Below, piece after piece: positions 24,618 through 33,563 of a stretch of DNA of 64,000 bases. The stretch spans positions 1 through 64,000 of the forward strand of contig NZ_LYMK01000019.1 in assembly GCF_002157355.1 (NCBI RefSeq), read 5' to 3'. Source of the DNA: Variovorax sp. JS1663. GTDB taxonomy: Bacteria > Pseudomonadota > Gammaproteobacteria > Burkholderiales > Burkholderiaceae_C. Below the pieces are notes generated by a model. That model was not told the DNA's origin. It was given only the letters and a program-made list of their open reading frames with translations, and did no database searches. The position numbers and the translations under genes were made by a program. Position 1 is the stretch's first letter, and the number at the start of each line of letters is the position of its first letter.

Positions 24618-27041
24618 ATGGCTCTTCTGCGGCGCGCCTGGTTCCAGATCCACTGGTTCATCGGCCTCACGGCCGGCTCGGTGCTGCTCGTCATCGGCCT
24701 GAGCGGCGCGACCCTGTCCTTCCGCGCCGAGATCACCGACCTGATCGACCCTGCCCTGCGCCGCGTGCCGGCCGAGGCCGGCGCGCAGCCGCTGCGGCCG
24801 GCCGAGCTGCTGGAGCGCCTGCAGGCGACGCAGCCGGGCCGGCGGGTGGCAACGCTGACAGTCTTCGCCGAAGCCGGTCGCCCGGCCCGCGTGAACTTCG
24901 CGCCCGCGCCCGGCGCGGCCCGCGGCGAGACGCATCTGGTGAACCCCTATCGCGCCACTCTGCTGCCCGAGCCCCGCGCCGAGGCCTTCTTCGAGTTCGT
25001 GGAAAGCCTGCACCGCTGGCTGCTGCTGCCGCGGGACACCGGCAAGCCGGTCACCGGCACCCTGGCCGCGGGGTTGCTGGTGCTCGCGCTCTCGGGCCTG
25101 TACCTGCGCTGGCCGCGCCGGCCGCTCGCCTGGCGCAGCTGGCTGCGGCTGGACTTCGCGTTGCGGGGCCGCGCCTTCCTGTGGAACCTGCACGCGGTGG
25201 CCGGTACGGTAGCGCTGCTGGCCTACCTAGTGTCCAGCTCCACGGGCCTCTACTGGGGTTTCGATGCGCTGCGGACGTGGATCGACGACGCGGCCGGCGA
25301 AGGACGCGCGGTGCGCACGCAGCGCATGCAGGGCGGTGCGGCCGGGAGCGATGCCGCCCCGGTCCGGCTGGACCTGGAACGCGTGTGGCGCGGCTTCCAG
25401 CAGACCACCGCCGGCGACTGGAGCCAGGTCACGCTGCGCCTGCCCGCGCGGCAGGCCTCGCAGGTCGAGGCCACCTACCTGCGCGCCGCGCCCGAGCACG
25501 AGCGCGCGCGCAACCGCCTCTACCTGCACGCCGCCACCGGCGAGCCCAGCCGGCACGAGCGCTATGCCGACAAGCCGCTCGCCGGGCGGCTGGTGAACAG
25601 CGTCTATCCGCTGCACATGGGCACTTACTGGGGCTTGCCGGGACGCATCGTGATGACGCTCGCGGCCCTGGGGCTCGCGCTGTTCGCGATCACGGGCTGG
25701 ATGCTGTACCTCGGCCGCCGCCGCACGAAGCGCGCAGTGCGCGCCGAGCGCGCCCGGCTCGGCCCGGCCGCACCGGCAGCCGCACCCGGCGCCGAGCAGG
25801 TGCTGATCGCCTTCGCCACGCAGACCGGCCATGCCGAGCGCGTCGCCCTCCAGACCGCGGCCGCGCTGCGCTCGGCCGGCGTCGGCACCGTGGTCAAGGC
25901 CCTGGCCGAGCTGAGCGTCGACGCGCTGCTGCATTTCCGCCGGGTGCTGTGGGTGGTCAGCACCTTCGGCGACGGCGACCCGCCGGACAGCGCCCGCGCC
26001 TTCGCGCGCGGCTTCGCGCAGCAGGCGGGCGCCCAACTGCACCACGTGCGCTACGGCGTGCTCGCGCTCGGCGACTGGCACTACGCCAGCTTCTGCGGCT
26101 TCGGCCGCCAGCTCGACCACGACCTGCGCAGCCAGGGCGCGCAGGCGCTGTTCCCCATGGTCGAGGTCGACGACGGCAGCCCCGAGGCGATCGGCCGCTG
26201 GCAGCGCGCCCTCGCCGGCATCTTCGGCCTGCACGCCGATGCCTGGCCCGCGCAGCCGGCCGATGCAGTGCCGCGCCCTTTCGAGACCTGGCAGCTGCAA
26301 GGCCGCACCCTTCTCAACGCGGGCAGCCAGGGCGAGCCGCTCTTCGAGATCACGCTCGGCCGCGACGGCCCCATGCACTGGGCGCCGGGCGCGCTGGTCG
26401 AGGTGCTGCCGCGCCACGCGGACGGCCGCGCGCATCCGCCGCTGTCGCCGCGCAGCTATTCGGTGGCTTCTCTTCCGGCCGACGGCTGCATCCAACTGCT
26501 GGTGCGGCAGGCGCAACACGACGACGGCCTCGGCGTGGCCTCGGGCTGGCTCACGGCCCATGCGCCGCTGGATGCGCCCATCGAATTGCGCCTGGCTGCC
26601 AACCCGGGCTTCGCCCTGGTGGACGATGAGCGCCCCTGCATCTTCATCGGCAACGGCTCCGGCTTCGCGGGCCTGCGCTCGCACCTGCGCGAACGGGCGC
26701 GCCGCGGCCATGGCCGCAACTGGCTGGTGTACGGCGAGCGCCAGGCCGCGCACGATGCCATCGCCGCCGATGAGGTCGCGCAATGGCAGGCACGCGGCCT
26801 GCTGGCTCGGACCGACCTCGTCTACTCGCGCGACCAGGCACAGCGCCTCTACGTGCAGGACCGCCTGCGCGAGGCGGCCGACGAGCTGCGCCACTGGATC
26901 GACGAAGGTGCGGTGGTCTATGTCTGCGGCAGCCTCGAAGGCATGGCCCCCGGCGTCGACGCGGCGCTCGGCGAGCTGCTGGGCAGGCAAGGCCTGGAAG
27001 CGCTGATCGCCCAAGGCCGCTATCGGCGCGACGTCTACTGA
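24618..27041 (+). CDS. PepSY membrane domain-flavodoxin-NADPH reductase fusion
   Basis: 807 residues. Residues 1-390 form a PepSY-associated membrane domain with about four helices and conserved histidines (SLHRWLLLP, NLHAVAGTVA, YPLHMGTYWG). Residues about 394-540 are a flavodoxin domain (LIAFATQTGHAERVA, VSTFGDGDPPDSA). Residues about 560-807 are a cytochrome-P450-reductase-like FAD/NADPH module (RSYSVAS, FIGNGSGFAGLRSHL, VYVCGSLEGMAPGVD). It probably passes NADPH electrons across the inner membrane to reduce ferric siderophores. It follows the broken receptor by 14 bases but is itself intact. Confidence 0.9.
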   Translation: MALLRRAWFQIHWFIGLTAGSVLLVIGLSGATLSFRAEITDLIDPALRRVPAEAGAQPLRPAELLERLQATQPGRRVATLTVFAEAGRPARVNFAPAPGAARGETHLVNPYRATLLPEPRAEAFFEFVESLHRWLLLPRDTGKPVTGTLAAGLLVLALSGLYLRWPRRPLAWRSWLRLDFALRGRAFLWNLHAVAGTVALLAYLVSSSTGLYWGFDALRTWIDDAAGEGRAVRTQRMQGGAAGSDAAPVRLDLERVWRGFQQTTAGDWSQVTLRLPARQASQVEATYLRAAPEHERARNRLYLHAATGEPSRHERYADKPLAGRLVNSVYPLHMGTYWGLPGRIVMTLAALGLALFAITGWMLYLGRRRTKRAVRAERARLGPAAPAAAPGAEQVLIAFATQTGHAERVALQTAAALRSAGVGTVVKALAELSVDALLHFRRVLWVVSTFGDGDPPDSARAFARGFAQQAGAQLHHVRYGVLALGDWHYASFCGFGRQLDHDLRSQGAQALFPMVEVDDGSPEAIGRWQRALAGIFGLHADAWPAQPADAVPRPFETWQLQGRTLLNAGSQGEPLFEITLGRDGPMHWAPGALVEVLPRHADGRAHPPLSPRSYSVASLPADGCIQLLVRQAQHDDGLGVASGWLTAHAPLDAPIELRLAANPGFALVDDERPCIFIGNGSGFAGLRSHLRERARRGHGRNWLVYGERQAAHDAIAADEVAQWQARGLLARTDLVYSRDQAQRLYVQDRLREAADELRHWIDEGAVVYVCGSLEGMAPGVDAALGELLGRQGLEALIAQGRYRRDVY

Positions 27042-27102
27042 AGGTCGGGCACGGCCGCGGCGCGGGGTGGCACGAAGCCTGCGTAACCCGCCCGGGCACA
27101 AT

Positions 27103-27129
27103 CCGGAAGCCGCCCTCCGGGTCTTTTTT
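27103..27129 (+). terminator. short rho-independent-like terminator
   Basis: A CCGGA/TCCGG stem (27103-27107 with 27116-27120) is followed by T6 at 27124-27129, about 60 bases past the reductase gene stop. Confidence 0.5.
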
Positions 27130-27141
27130 CGGGCTGATGCG

Positions 27142-28251
27142 ATGAAGGCAGAAGCGATCCCGTCCCTTGCGCCGAGCCGCCTGGCGATCCAGCCGCTGGC
27201 CTTGGCCCCGCTGCCGGCCGCGCCGCGGTCGAGCGTCGCGATCATCTGCTTCAACTACGGCCGCTTCCTGACCGAATGCCTGGACAGCTGCCTCGCCCAG
27301 ACCGTGCCCGCCGACGAGATCGTGGTGGTGAACGACGGCTCGACCGACGACACCGCCCAGGTGCTCGAGGCCTACGCGGCGCGCCACCCGCAGGTGCGCC
27401 CGATCCACCAGCCCAACGGCGGCATCTGCGCCGCGACCAGCGCGGCGCTGGCCGCCTGCTCCGGCGACGTCGTGCTGCTGCTCGATGCCGACGACACCAT
27501 GGCACCGCAGCGCATCGAGAAGGTGCTCGCCGCACTGGGCCGGCGCGTGGACGGGCACCTGCCGGGTTGGGTCCACAACGCCATGCAGCGCTTCTCGGAC
27601 ACGCAGGCCGACCTGGGCCTGGCGCCCTATTACCCCGGCGGCGTGGCGCCCGAGGGCTGGCTGGCGTCCGAGACGCTGGACGCGGCATCCTGCCCCGTGC
27701 TCGCGCTGACCTCGGGGCTGGCCTTCCGCCGCGATGTTCTGGACGCCATCGGCCCGCTGGACAACGACCGGCTGATGTACCAGGACCTGCAGCTGTGCAC
27801 CGCCGCGGCCCTCCTCAGCCCCTGCGTCTATCTCGCCGAGCCCCTGACGCGCTACCGCGTGCATGGCGCCTCCGCGACCAAGGGCTCGATGGTGTCGGCC
27901 GCGCAGGTCCACGCGACGCGGGAGCGGGCTGTGCGCTTCGACGCCTGGCTGCGCGCGCAGATCGAGCGCACCCGGCCCGGCGCCTCGGTGCTGTGGCGGC
28001 CGCTGGACGACCAGGGCGGCCATCTGTGGCTGCGCTTCCTGGAGCGCTGGTTGTCCGGCAAGGGCAAGGACCTGGGCCTGCTGCTGCGCGTGCTGCGCCA
28101 TCCTGACACCCGCAGCGGTCCACGGCAGTACCGCATGTACTACTACGGCAGCCTGCTGCTGCCGCGTCCGCTGTTCGTCTCGTACTCGCAGTTGATCTTC
28201 GGGGCCAGTCCGCTCAAGACGACGCTGCGCAGGCTGTTGCGGCGGGCCTGA
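27142..28251 (+). CDS. family 2 glycosyltransferase
   Basis: 369 residues from ATG 27142. The GT-A nucleotide-sugar fold is shown by VAIICFNYGRFLTECLDSCL, VVNDGSTDDT and the metal-binding LLLDADDTM. The C-terminal 100 residues are basic and hydrophobic, suggesting membrane association. It would transfer a sugar to an unknown acceptor in a surface polysaccharide or lipid. It stands alone, converging with the liv operon, so the pathway is unclear. Confidence 0.87.
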   Translation: MKAEAIPSLAPSRLAIQPLALAPLPAAPRSSVAIICFNYGRFLTECLDSCLAQTVPADEIVVVNDGSTDDTAQVLEAYAARHPQVRPIHQPNGGICAATSAALAACSGDVVLLLDADDTMAPQRIEKVLAALGRRVDGHLPGWVHNAMQRFSDTQADLGLAPYYPGGVAPEGWLASETLDAASCPVLALTSGLAFRRDVLDAIGPLDNDRLMYQDLQLCTAAALLSPCVYLAEPLTRYRVHGASATKGSMVSAAQVHATRERAVRFDAWLRAQIERTRPGASVLWRPLDDQGGHLWLRFLERWLSGKGKDLGLLLRVLRHPDTRSGPRQYRMYYYGSLLLPRPLFVSYSQLIFGASPLKTTLRRLLRRA

Positions 28252-28266
28252 CAGGCCCACGCCGTT

Positions 28267-29205
28267 TCAGCCGCCGCGCGCGCCCTGCGTGTTGACGTAG
28301 AGCGCGTAGAGCGACTGGCTCGCGGCCATGAACAGGCGGTTGCGCGCCGGGCCGCCGAAGCAGAGGTTCGCGCAGCGCTCCGGCAGCGCGATGCGGCCGA
28401 TCGGTGTGGCGTCGGGCGCGAACACCATCACGCCGTCGCGGCCCTCGCCCGTGCCCCAGCCGGCCCACAGGTTGCCGTCCACGTCGCAGCGGAAGCCGTC
28501 GGGCGAGCCCTCGGGGTCGGCCTGCACGAACACGCGGTCGTTCTCGAGGCCCTCGCCGTCGGCGCTGACGTCGAACACGCGGATGCGCCGGGGCGTGATG
28601 CCCGACTCGACCACGTAGAGGCGGCTTTCGTCGGGCGAGAAGCACAGGCCGTTGGGGCGGTTCACGTCGCCGGTGACCACGGCGGCCTCGCCGGTCCGGC
28701 CGTCGACCCGGTAGACGTTGGTCGGCAGCTCGGGCTCGGCCGCATGGCCTTCGTAGTGGCCGAGGATGCCGAAGGGCGGGTCGGTGAACCAGATCGAGTC
28801 GTCCGACTTGACGACGATGTCGTTGGGCGAGTTGAGGCGCTTGCCCTCGAAGCGATCGAGGATGACGGTGATCGAGCCGTCGTACTCGGTGCGCGTGACG
28901 CGGCGCGTGCCGTGCTCGCAACTCAGCAGCCGGCCCTGGCGGTCACGCGTGTGGCCGTTGGCGAAGTTGGACGGCTTGCGGAAGTGGCTCACCGCGCCCG
29001 TTTCCTCGTCCCAGCGGAGCACGCGGTTGTTGGGGATGTCGCTCCACAGCAGGCAGCGGCCATCGCCGAACCACACCGGGCCCTCGGCCCAGCGGAAGCC
29101 GGTGGCGAGGCGCTCGACGGCGGCGCTCATCAGGCGGTATCTGGCGAAGCGCGGGTCGAGAATCTCGATGGCGGGATCCGGATAGCGCTCCGCGGACTGC
29201 CACAT
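28267..29205 (-). CDS. SMP-30/gluconolactonase family protein
   Basis: 312 residues from ATG 29205, with the six-bladed propeller hallmarks: RWAEGPVWFGDGRCLLWSDI (metal-ligand Glu), LNSPNDIVVKSDDSIWFTDP (metal-ligand Asn), VNRPNGLCFSPDESRLYV and GSPDGFRCDVDGNLW (catalytic Asp). These enzymes hydrolyse sugar or other lactones. It is the last gene of the liv-type operon, starting 2 bases after livM, so its substrate may relate to what the importer brings in (inference). Confidence 0.9.
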   Translation of the reverse strand: MWQSAERYPDPAIEILDPRFARYRLMSAAVERLATGFRWAEGPVWFGDGRCLLWSDIPNNRVLRWDEETGAVSHFRKPSNFANGHTRDRQGRLLSCEHGTRRVTRTEYDGSITVILDRFEGKRLNSPNDIVVKSDDSIWFTDPPFGILGHYEGHAAEPELPTNVYRVDGRTGEAAVVTGDVNRPNGLCFSPDESRLYVVESGITPRRIRVFDVSADGEGLENDRVFVQADPEGSPDGFRCDVDGNLWAGWGTGEGRDGVMVFAPDATPIGRIALPERCANLCFGGPARNRLFMAASQSLYALYVNTQGARGG

Positions 29206-29207
29206 GG

Positions 29208-30191
29208 CTACCGTCGCCGCGAAACGAAGGCGATGATCTCGCCCATGATCCCGCGCCGGAAGGCCAGCACGCAGATCACGAAGATCAGGCCGGTGACCAT
29301 GGTGACCGACTCGCCCAGCGTATTGAACCAGTCGATGGTCGTGAGCTTCGCCAGCCCGTTGCCGAGCTCGCCGATCTTGTTCTCCAGCAGCACCACCACC
29401 GCCGAGCCGACCAGCGGGCCCGACAACGTGCCCAGGCCGCCCACCAGGGTCATCAGGATCACCTGGCCAGAGGCGGTCCAGTGCACGTCCGACAAGGTGG
29501 CGAAGCCCAGTACCAGGGTCTTGAGCGAGCCGGCCAAGCCGGACAGTGCGGCAGAGATCACGAAGGCCAGCAGCTTGAAGCGCGCCACGTCGTAGCCCAG
29601 CGAAAGCGCGCGGGGCTCGTTTTCCTTGATGCCCTTGAGCACCTGGCCGAAGGGCGAGTGGATGGTGCGCACGATCAGCAGGAAGGCCGCCACCACGACC
29701 ACCAGCGACACGTAGTACATGGCGAGGTCGTTCTGCAGGTCGACCACGCCGAAGAGCTTGCCGCGCGGCACGCCCTGCAGACCGTCCTCGCCGCCGGTGA
29801 ACTTGGCCTGCAGGCAGAAGAAGAAGACCATCTGCGCCAGCGCCAGCGTGATCATCGCGAAGTAGATGCCCTGGCGGCGGATGGCGAGCACGCCGAAGAT
29901 CCAGCCCAGCAGCGCGCCGGTGACGGTGCCGGCGATGAGGCCCAGTTCCGGCGTCAGGCCCCAGACCTTCATGGCCTGACCGGCGATGTACGCGGAGCCG
30001 CCGAGGAAGGCCGCGTGGCCGAAGGACAGCAGCCCGGTGAAGCCCAGCAGCAGGTTGAAGGCCGAGGCGAACAGCGCGAAGCACATGAGCTTCATCACGA
30101 ACACCGGGTAGGCGCCGAGGAAAGGCGCGGCGACCAGGCCGAGCAGCAGCAGGCCGTAGAGGATGGCGGAGACGTTGTTGTTCTTCATCAT
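29208..30191 (-). CDS. livM: branched-chain amino acid-type ABC permease LivM
   Basis: 327 residues, about nine to ten membrane helices, with the LivM patterns NLLLGFTGLLSFGHAAFLG and GIKENEPRALSLGYDVARFK (coupling loop to the ATPase) and LVGGLGTLSGPLVGSA. It forms the inner-membrane channel with LivH. Lies 10 bases downstream of livH in the operon. Confidence 0.95.
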   Translation of the reverse strand: MMKNNNVSAILYGLLLLGLVAAPFLGAYPVFVMKLMCFALFASAFNLLLGFTGLLSFGHAAFLGGSAYIAGQAMKVWGLTPELGLIAGTVTGALLGWIFGVLAIRRQGIYFAMITLALAQMVFFFCLQAKFTGGEDGLQGVPRGKLFGVVDLQNDLAMYYVSLVVVVAAFLLIVRTIHSPFGQVLKGIKENEPRALSLGYDVARFKLLAFVISAALSGLAGSLKTLVLGFATLSDVHWTASGQVILMTLVGGLGTLSGPLVGSAVVVLLENKIGELGNGLAKLTTIDWFNTLGESVTMVTGLIFVICVLAFRRGIMGEIIAFVSRRR

Positions 30192-30201
30192 GCGCTGCGC
30201 T

Positions 30202-31077
30202 TCACTTTTCCTTGCCGAACAGGCCGGCCGGGCGGATCAGGAGCACGATGACCATGATCACGAAGACGACGGTGGAGGAAGCCTCGGGATAGAAGACCTT
30301 GGTCAGGCCTTCGATGACGCCCAGGCCCAGGCCGGTGAGGATGGCGCCCATGATCGAGCCCATGCCGCCGATCACCACCACCGCGAACACAACGATGATC
30401 AGGTTCTGTCCCATCAGCGGCGAGACCTGGATCACCGGCGCGGCCAGCACGCCGGCGAAGGCGGCGAGCGCGACGCCGAAGCCATAGGTGAGCGTGACCA
30501 TCAGCGGCACGTTGACGCCGAAGGCCTCGACCAGGCGCGGGTTCTCGGTGCCGGCGCGCAGGTAGGCGCCCAGGCGCGTCTTCTCGATCACGAACCATGT
30601 CGCGAAGCACACGACGAGCGAGGCCACCACCACCCAGGCCCGGTAGTTGGGCAGGATCATGAAGCCAAGGTCGGTGGCGCTGGCCAGCGCATCGGGCGTG
30701 TCGTAGGGCAGGCCCGAGACGCCGTAGACCGAGCGGAACACGCCCTCGATCAGCAGCGTGATGCCCAGCGTGAGCAGCAGGCCGTAGAGATGGTCGAGCT
30801 TGTAGATCCAGCGCAGGAGCAGCCGCTCGATCACTACGCCGAACAGGCCGACGACGATCGGCGCCGCCAGCAGCATCACCCAGTAGTTGACCCCGAAGTA
30901 GTTCATCGCCATCCAGGTCAGCACCGCACCCAGCATGAACAGGGCGCCGTGCGCGAAATTGATGACGTTGAGCAGACCGAAGATCACTGCGAGCCCGAGG
31001 CTCAGGATCGCGTAGAACGATCCGTTGACCAGCCCCAGGAGGAGCTGGCTCAGCAGTGCGGGCAGCGAGATTTGCAT
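30202..31077 (-). CDS. livH: branched-chain amino acid-type ABC permease LivH
   Basis: 291 residues, about eight membrane helices. LivH family marks are LGLVNGSFYAILSLGLAVIF, VINFAHGALFMLGA and the coupling segment ENPRLVEAFGVNVPLM. It is the second transmembrane subunit of the importer and follows the first binding-protein gene by 39 bases. Confidence 0.95.
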   Translation of the reverse strand: MQISLPALLSQLLLGLVNGSFYAILSLGLAVIFGLLNVINFAHGALFMLGAVLTWMAMNYFGVNYWVMLLAAPIVVGLFGVVIERLLLRWIYKLDHLYGLLLTLGITLLIEGVFRSVYGVSGLPYDTPDALASATDLGFMILPNYRAWVVVASLVVCFATWFVIEKTRLGAYLRAGTENPRLVEAFGVNVPLMVTLTYGFGVALAAFAGVLAAPVIQVSPLMGQNLIIVVFAVVVIGGMGSIMGAILTGLGLGVIEGLTKVFYPEASSTVVFVIMVIVLLIRPAGLFGKEK

Positions 31078-31116
31078 GGGTGAGTGGCTGCAGCGAGCGA
31101 GGTCAGGGGGATGGCG

Positions 31117-32301
31117 TCATTTCCAGAGAGCGCACTTGCTCTCGGCCTTGGTGGTGAAGACCTGGTCGCCGGGCAGCTTGCTCAAGACCTTGTAGTAGTC
31201 CCAGGGCTGCTTGGACTCGGCCTGGCTCTTGACCTGCACCAGGTACATGTCATGCACGAAGCGGCCGTCCTCGCGGATCTGGCCCTTGGCGTAGAAGTCG
31301 TCGATCGGCGTCTTCTTGAGCTGCGCCATCACCTTGTCGGCATCGGCGGTGCCGGCCGCCTGCACCGCCTTGAGGTAGGTCATCGTGGCCGAGTAGTCGG
31401 CGGCCTGGATGTCCGTGGGCATGCGCTTGGTCTTGTCGAAGAACTTCTTGCCGAAGGCGCGGGTCTTGTCGTCGATGTTCCAGTCCCAGCTGGTGGTGAG
31501 CAGCAGGCCCTCGGTGTTCTTCAGGCCGAGGCTGTGGATGTCGGTGATGAAGACCAGGAGGCCCGCCATCTTCATCGACTTGGTGATGCCGAACTCCTTG
31601 GCGGCCTTGATGGCGTTGATGGTGTCGCCGCCCGCGTTGGCCAGGCCGAGGATCTGCGCCTTGGAGTTCTGCGCCTGCAGCAGGAAAGAGCTGAAGTCGG
31701 AGGCGTTGAGCGGGTGCTTGACGCCGCCCACCACCGTGCCGCCCTTCTCCTTCACCACCTTGGCGGTGTCGCCTTCCAGCGCGGCGCCGAAGGCATAGTC
31801 GGCGGTCAGGAAGAACCAGCTCTTGCCGCCCTGCGCCACCACCGCGCCGCCGGTGCCCTTGGCCAGGGCCACGGTGTCGTAGGCGTAGTGCACGGTGTAG
31901 GGGCTGCACTGCTCGTTGGTGAGCGCCGAGGTGCCGGCGCCGTTGACGATGAAGACGCGCTTCTTCTCCTGCGCGACCTTCGACATCGCGAGGGCGGTGC
32001 CGGAGTTGGTGCCGCCGAAGAGCATGGTCAGGCCGGCCGTGTCAACCCACTCGCGCGCCTTGGACGCGGCGATGTCGGCCTTGTTCTGGTGGTCGGCGGT
32101 GAGCAGCTCGATCGGCTGGCCCAGCACCTTGCCGCCGAAGTCGTCGATCGCCATCTGGATGGCGGTGGCGCCGTTGCGGCCCTCGACGTCGGCATAGAGG
32201 CTGGACATGTCGGTGATGAAGCCGATCTTGACCTGGGCCTGCGCCGCGCCGGCAGCCAGCGCGATGCCTGCAACGATGGCCGACAGTGCAAATTTCTTCA
32301 T
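31117..32301 (-). CDS. ABC importer periplasmic binding protein, copy 1
   Basis: 394 residues from ATG 32301. A signal peptide ending GAAQAQ is followed by a type I periplasmic-binding fold of the Peripla_BP_6/LivK group (VKIGFITDMSSLYADVEGRN, LFGGTNSGTALAMSKVAQEK). It ends KAESKCALWK. It is highly similar across its whole length to the neighbouring copy at 32331-33524, so the two arose by tandem duplication. The proteins are more like aromatic/organic-acid binding members than classical LivK; the ligand is not known. Confidence 0.93.
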   Translation of the reverse strand: MKKFALSAIVAGIALAAGAAQAQVKIGFITDMSSLYADVEGRNGATAIQMAIDDFGGKVLGQPIELLTADHQNKADIAASKAREWVDTAGLTMLFGGTNSGTALAMSKVAQEKKRVFIVNGAGTSALTNEQCSPYTVHYAYDTVALAKGTGGAVVAQGGKSWFFLTADYAFGAALEGDTAKVVKEKGGTVVGGVKHPLNASDFSSFLLQAQNSKAQILGLANAGGDTINAIKAAKEFGITKSMKMAGLLVFITDIHSLGLKNTEGLLLTTSWDWNIDDKTRAFGKKFFDKTKRMPTDIQAADYSATMTYLKAVQAAGTADADKVMAQLKKTPIDDFYAKGQIREDGRFVHDMYLVQVKSQAESKQPWDYYKVLSKLPGDQVFTTKAESKCALWK

Positions 32302-32330
32302 GTGTTGTTCCTGCTGCTGATGGGCTGTGC

Positions 32331-33524
32331 TTACTTCCACAGGGCGCACTTGGACTCGGCCTTGGTGGTGAAGACCTGGTCGCCCGGCATCGTCTTGATC
32401 ACCTTCAGGTAGTCCCAGGGCTTCTTCGATTCGGACGCGGTCTTGACCTGCACCAGGTACATGTCATGCACGTAGCGGCCGTCGGCGCGGATCTGGCCCT
32501 TGCCGAAGAAGTCGTTGATCGGCATCTTCTTCAGCTGCTCCATCACCTTGTCGGCGTCGGTGGTCTTGGCCGCCTCCACCGCCTTCAGGTAGGTCATGGT
32601 GGCGGAGTAGTCGGCGGCCTGGATGTCGGTGGGCATGCGCTTGTTCTTCTCGAAGTAGCGCGTGGCCCACTTGCGGGTGTCGTCGTTCAGGTCCCAGTAC
32701 CAGCTGGTGGTGTGCAGCAGGCCCTCGGTGTTTTTCAGGCCCAGGCTGTGGATGTCGCTCAGGAAGACCAGCAGGCCAGCCACCTTCATGGTCTTGCCGA
32801 TGCCGAATTCCTTGGCGGCCTTGATCGAGTTGATGGTGTCGCCGCCCGCGTTCGCCAGGCCGAGGATCTGCGCCTTGGAGTTCTGCGCCTGCAGCAGGAA
32901 GGAAGAGAAGTCCGAGGCGTTGAGCGGATGCCGCACCGTGCCGACCACGGTGCCGCCCTTCTCCTTGACGATGCGGCTGGTGTCGGCCTCCAGCGCGTGG
33001 CCGAAGGCATAGTCGGCGGTCAGGAAGAACCAGCTCTTGCCGCCCTGCTCCACCACCGTGGCGCCGGTGCCCTTGGCCAGGGCCACGGTGTCGTAGGCGT
33101 AGTGCACGGTGTAGGGGCTGCACTGCTCGTTGGTGAGCGCGGAGCTGGCGGCGCCATTGTTGAAGTAGACGCGCTTCTTCTCCTGCGCCACCTTCGCGGT
33201 GGCGAGCGCGGTGCCGGAGTTGGTGCCGCCGAAGATCATGGTGACGCCGGCGGTGTCGATCCACTCGCGCGCCTTGGAGGCGGCGATGTCGGCCTTGTTC
33301 TGGTGGTCGGCGGTCACCAGCTCGATCGGCTGGCCGAGGGCCTTGCCGCCAAAGTCGGCGATCGCCATCTCGATCGCGGTGGCGCCGCCCTTGCCCTCGA
33401 GGTCGGAGTACAGGCTGGACATGTCGGTGACGAAACCGATCTTGACCTTCTCCTGCGCCTGCGCGCCGGAAGCCAGTGCCAGGACGCCGATGGCCAGTGC
33501 GATCGCGGTGAATGCAGTCTTCAT
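32331..33524 (-). CDS. ABC importer periplasmic binding protein, copy 2
   Basis: 397 residues with signal peptide (ALASGAQAQ) and the same fold as copy 1 (VKIGFVTDMSSLYSDLEGKG, IFGGTNSGTALATAKVAQEK, same C-terminal KAESKCALWK). Large blocks match exactly, for example ASDFSSFLLQAQNSKAQILG. Differences cluster in segments that could line the ligand cleft (TSWYWDLNDDTRKWATRY here versus TSWDWNIDDKTRAFGKKF). It probably gives the shared permease a second ligand specificity. Confidence 0.93.
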   Translation of the reverse strand: MKTAFTAIALAIGVLALASGAQAQEKVKIGFVTDMSSLYSDLEGKGGATAIEMAIADFGGKALGQPIELVTADHQNKADIAASKAREWIDTAGVTMIFGGTNSGTALATAKVAQEKKRVYFNNGAASSALTNEQCSPYTVHYAYDTVALAKGTGATVVEQGGKSWFFLTADYAFGHALEADTSRIVKEKGGTVVGTVRHPLNASDFSSFLLQAQNSKAQILGLANAGGDTINSIKAAKEFGIGKTMKVAGLLVFLSDIHSLGLKNTEGLLHTTSWYWDLNDDTRKWATRYFEKNKRMPTDIQAADYSATMTYLKAVEAAKTTDADKVMEQLKKMPINDFFGKGQIRADGRYVHDMYLVQVKTASESKKPWDYLKVIKTMPGDQVFTTKAESKCALWK

Positions 33525-33563
33525 GGTGTTGTCTCCTTCGAGCAGTGAAATGAGGGAAGTGGG

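Noticed and set aside
25227..27254. A 675-codon minus-strand open frame opposite the reductase fusion
   Set aside because: It is antisense to a multidomain protein with clear motifs; pure GC-bias artefact.
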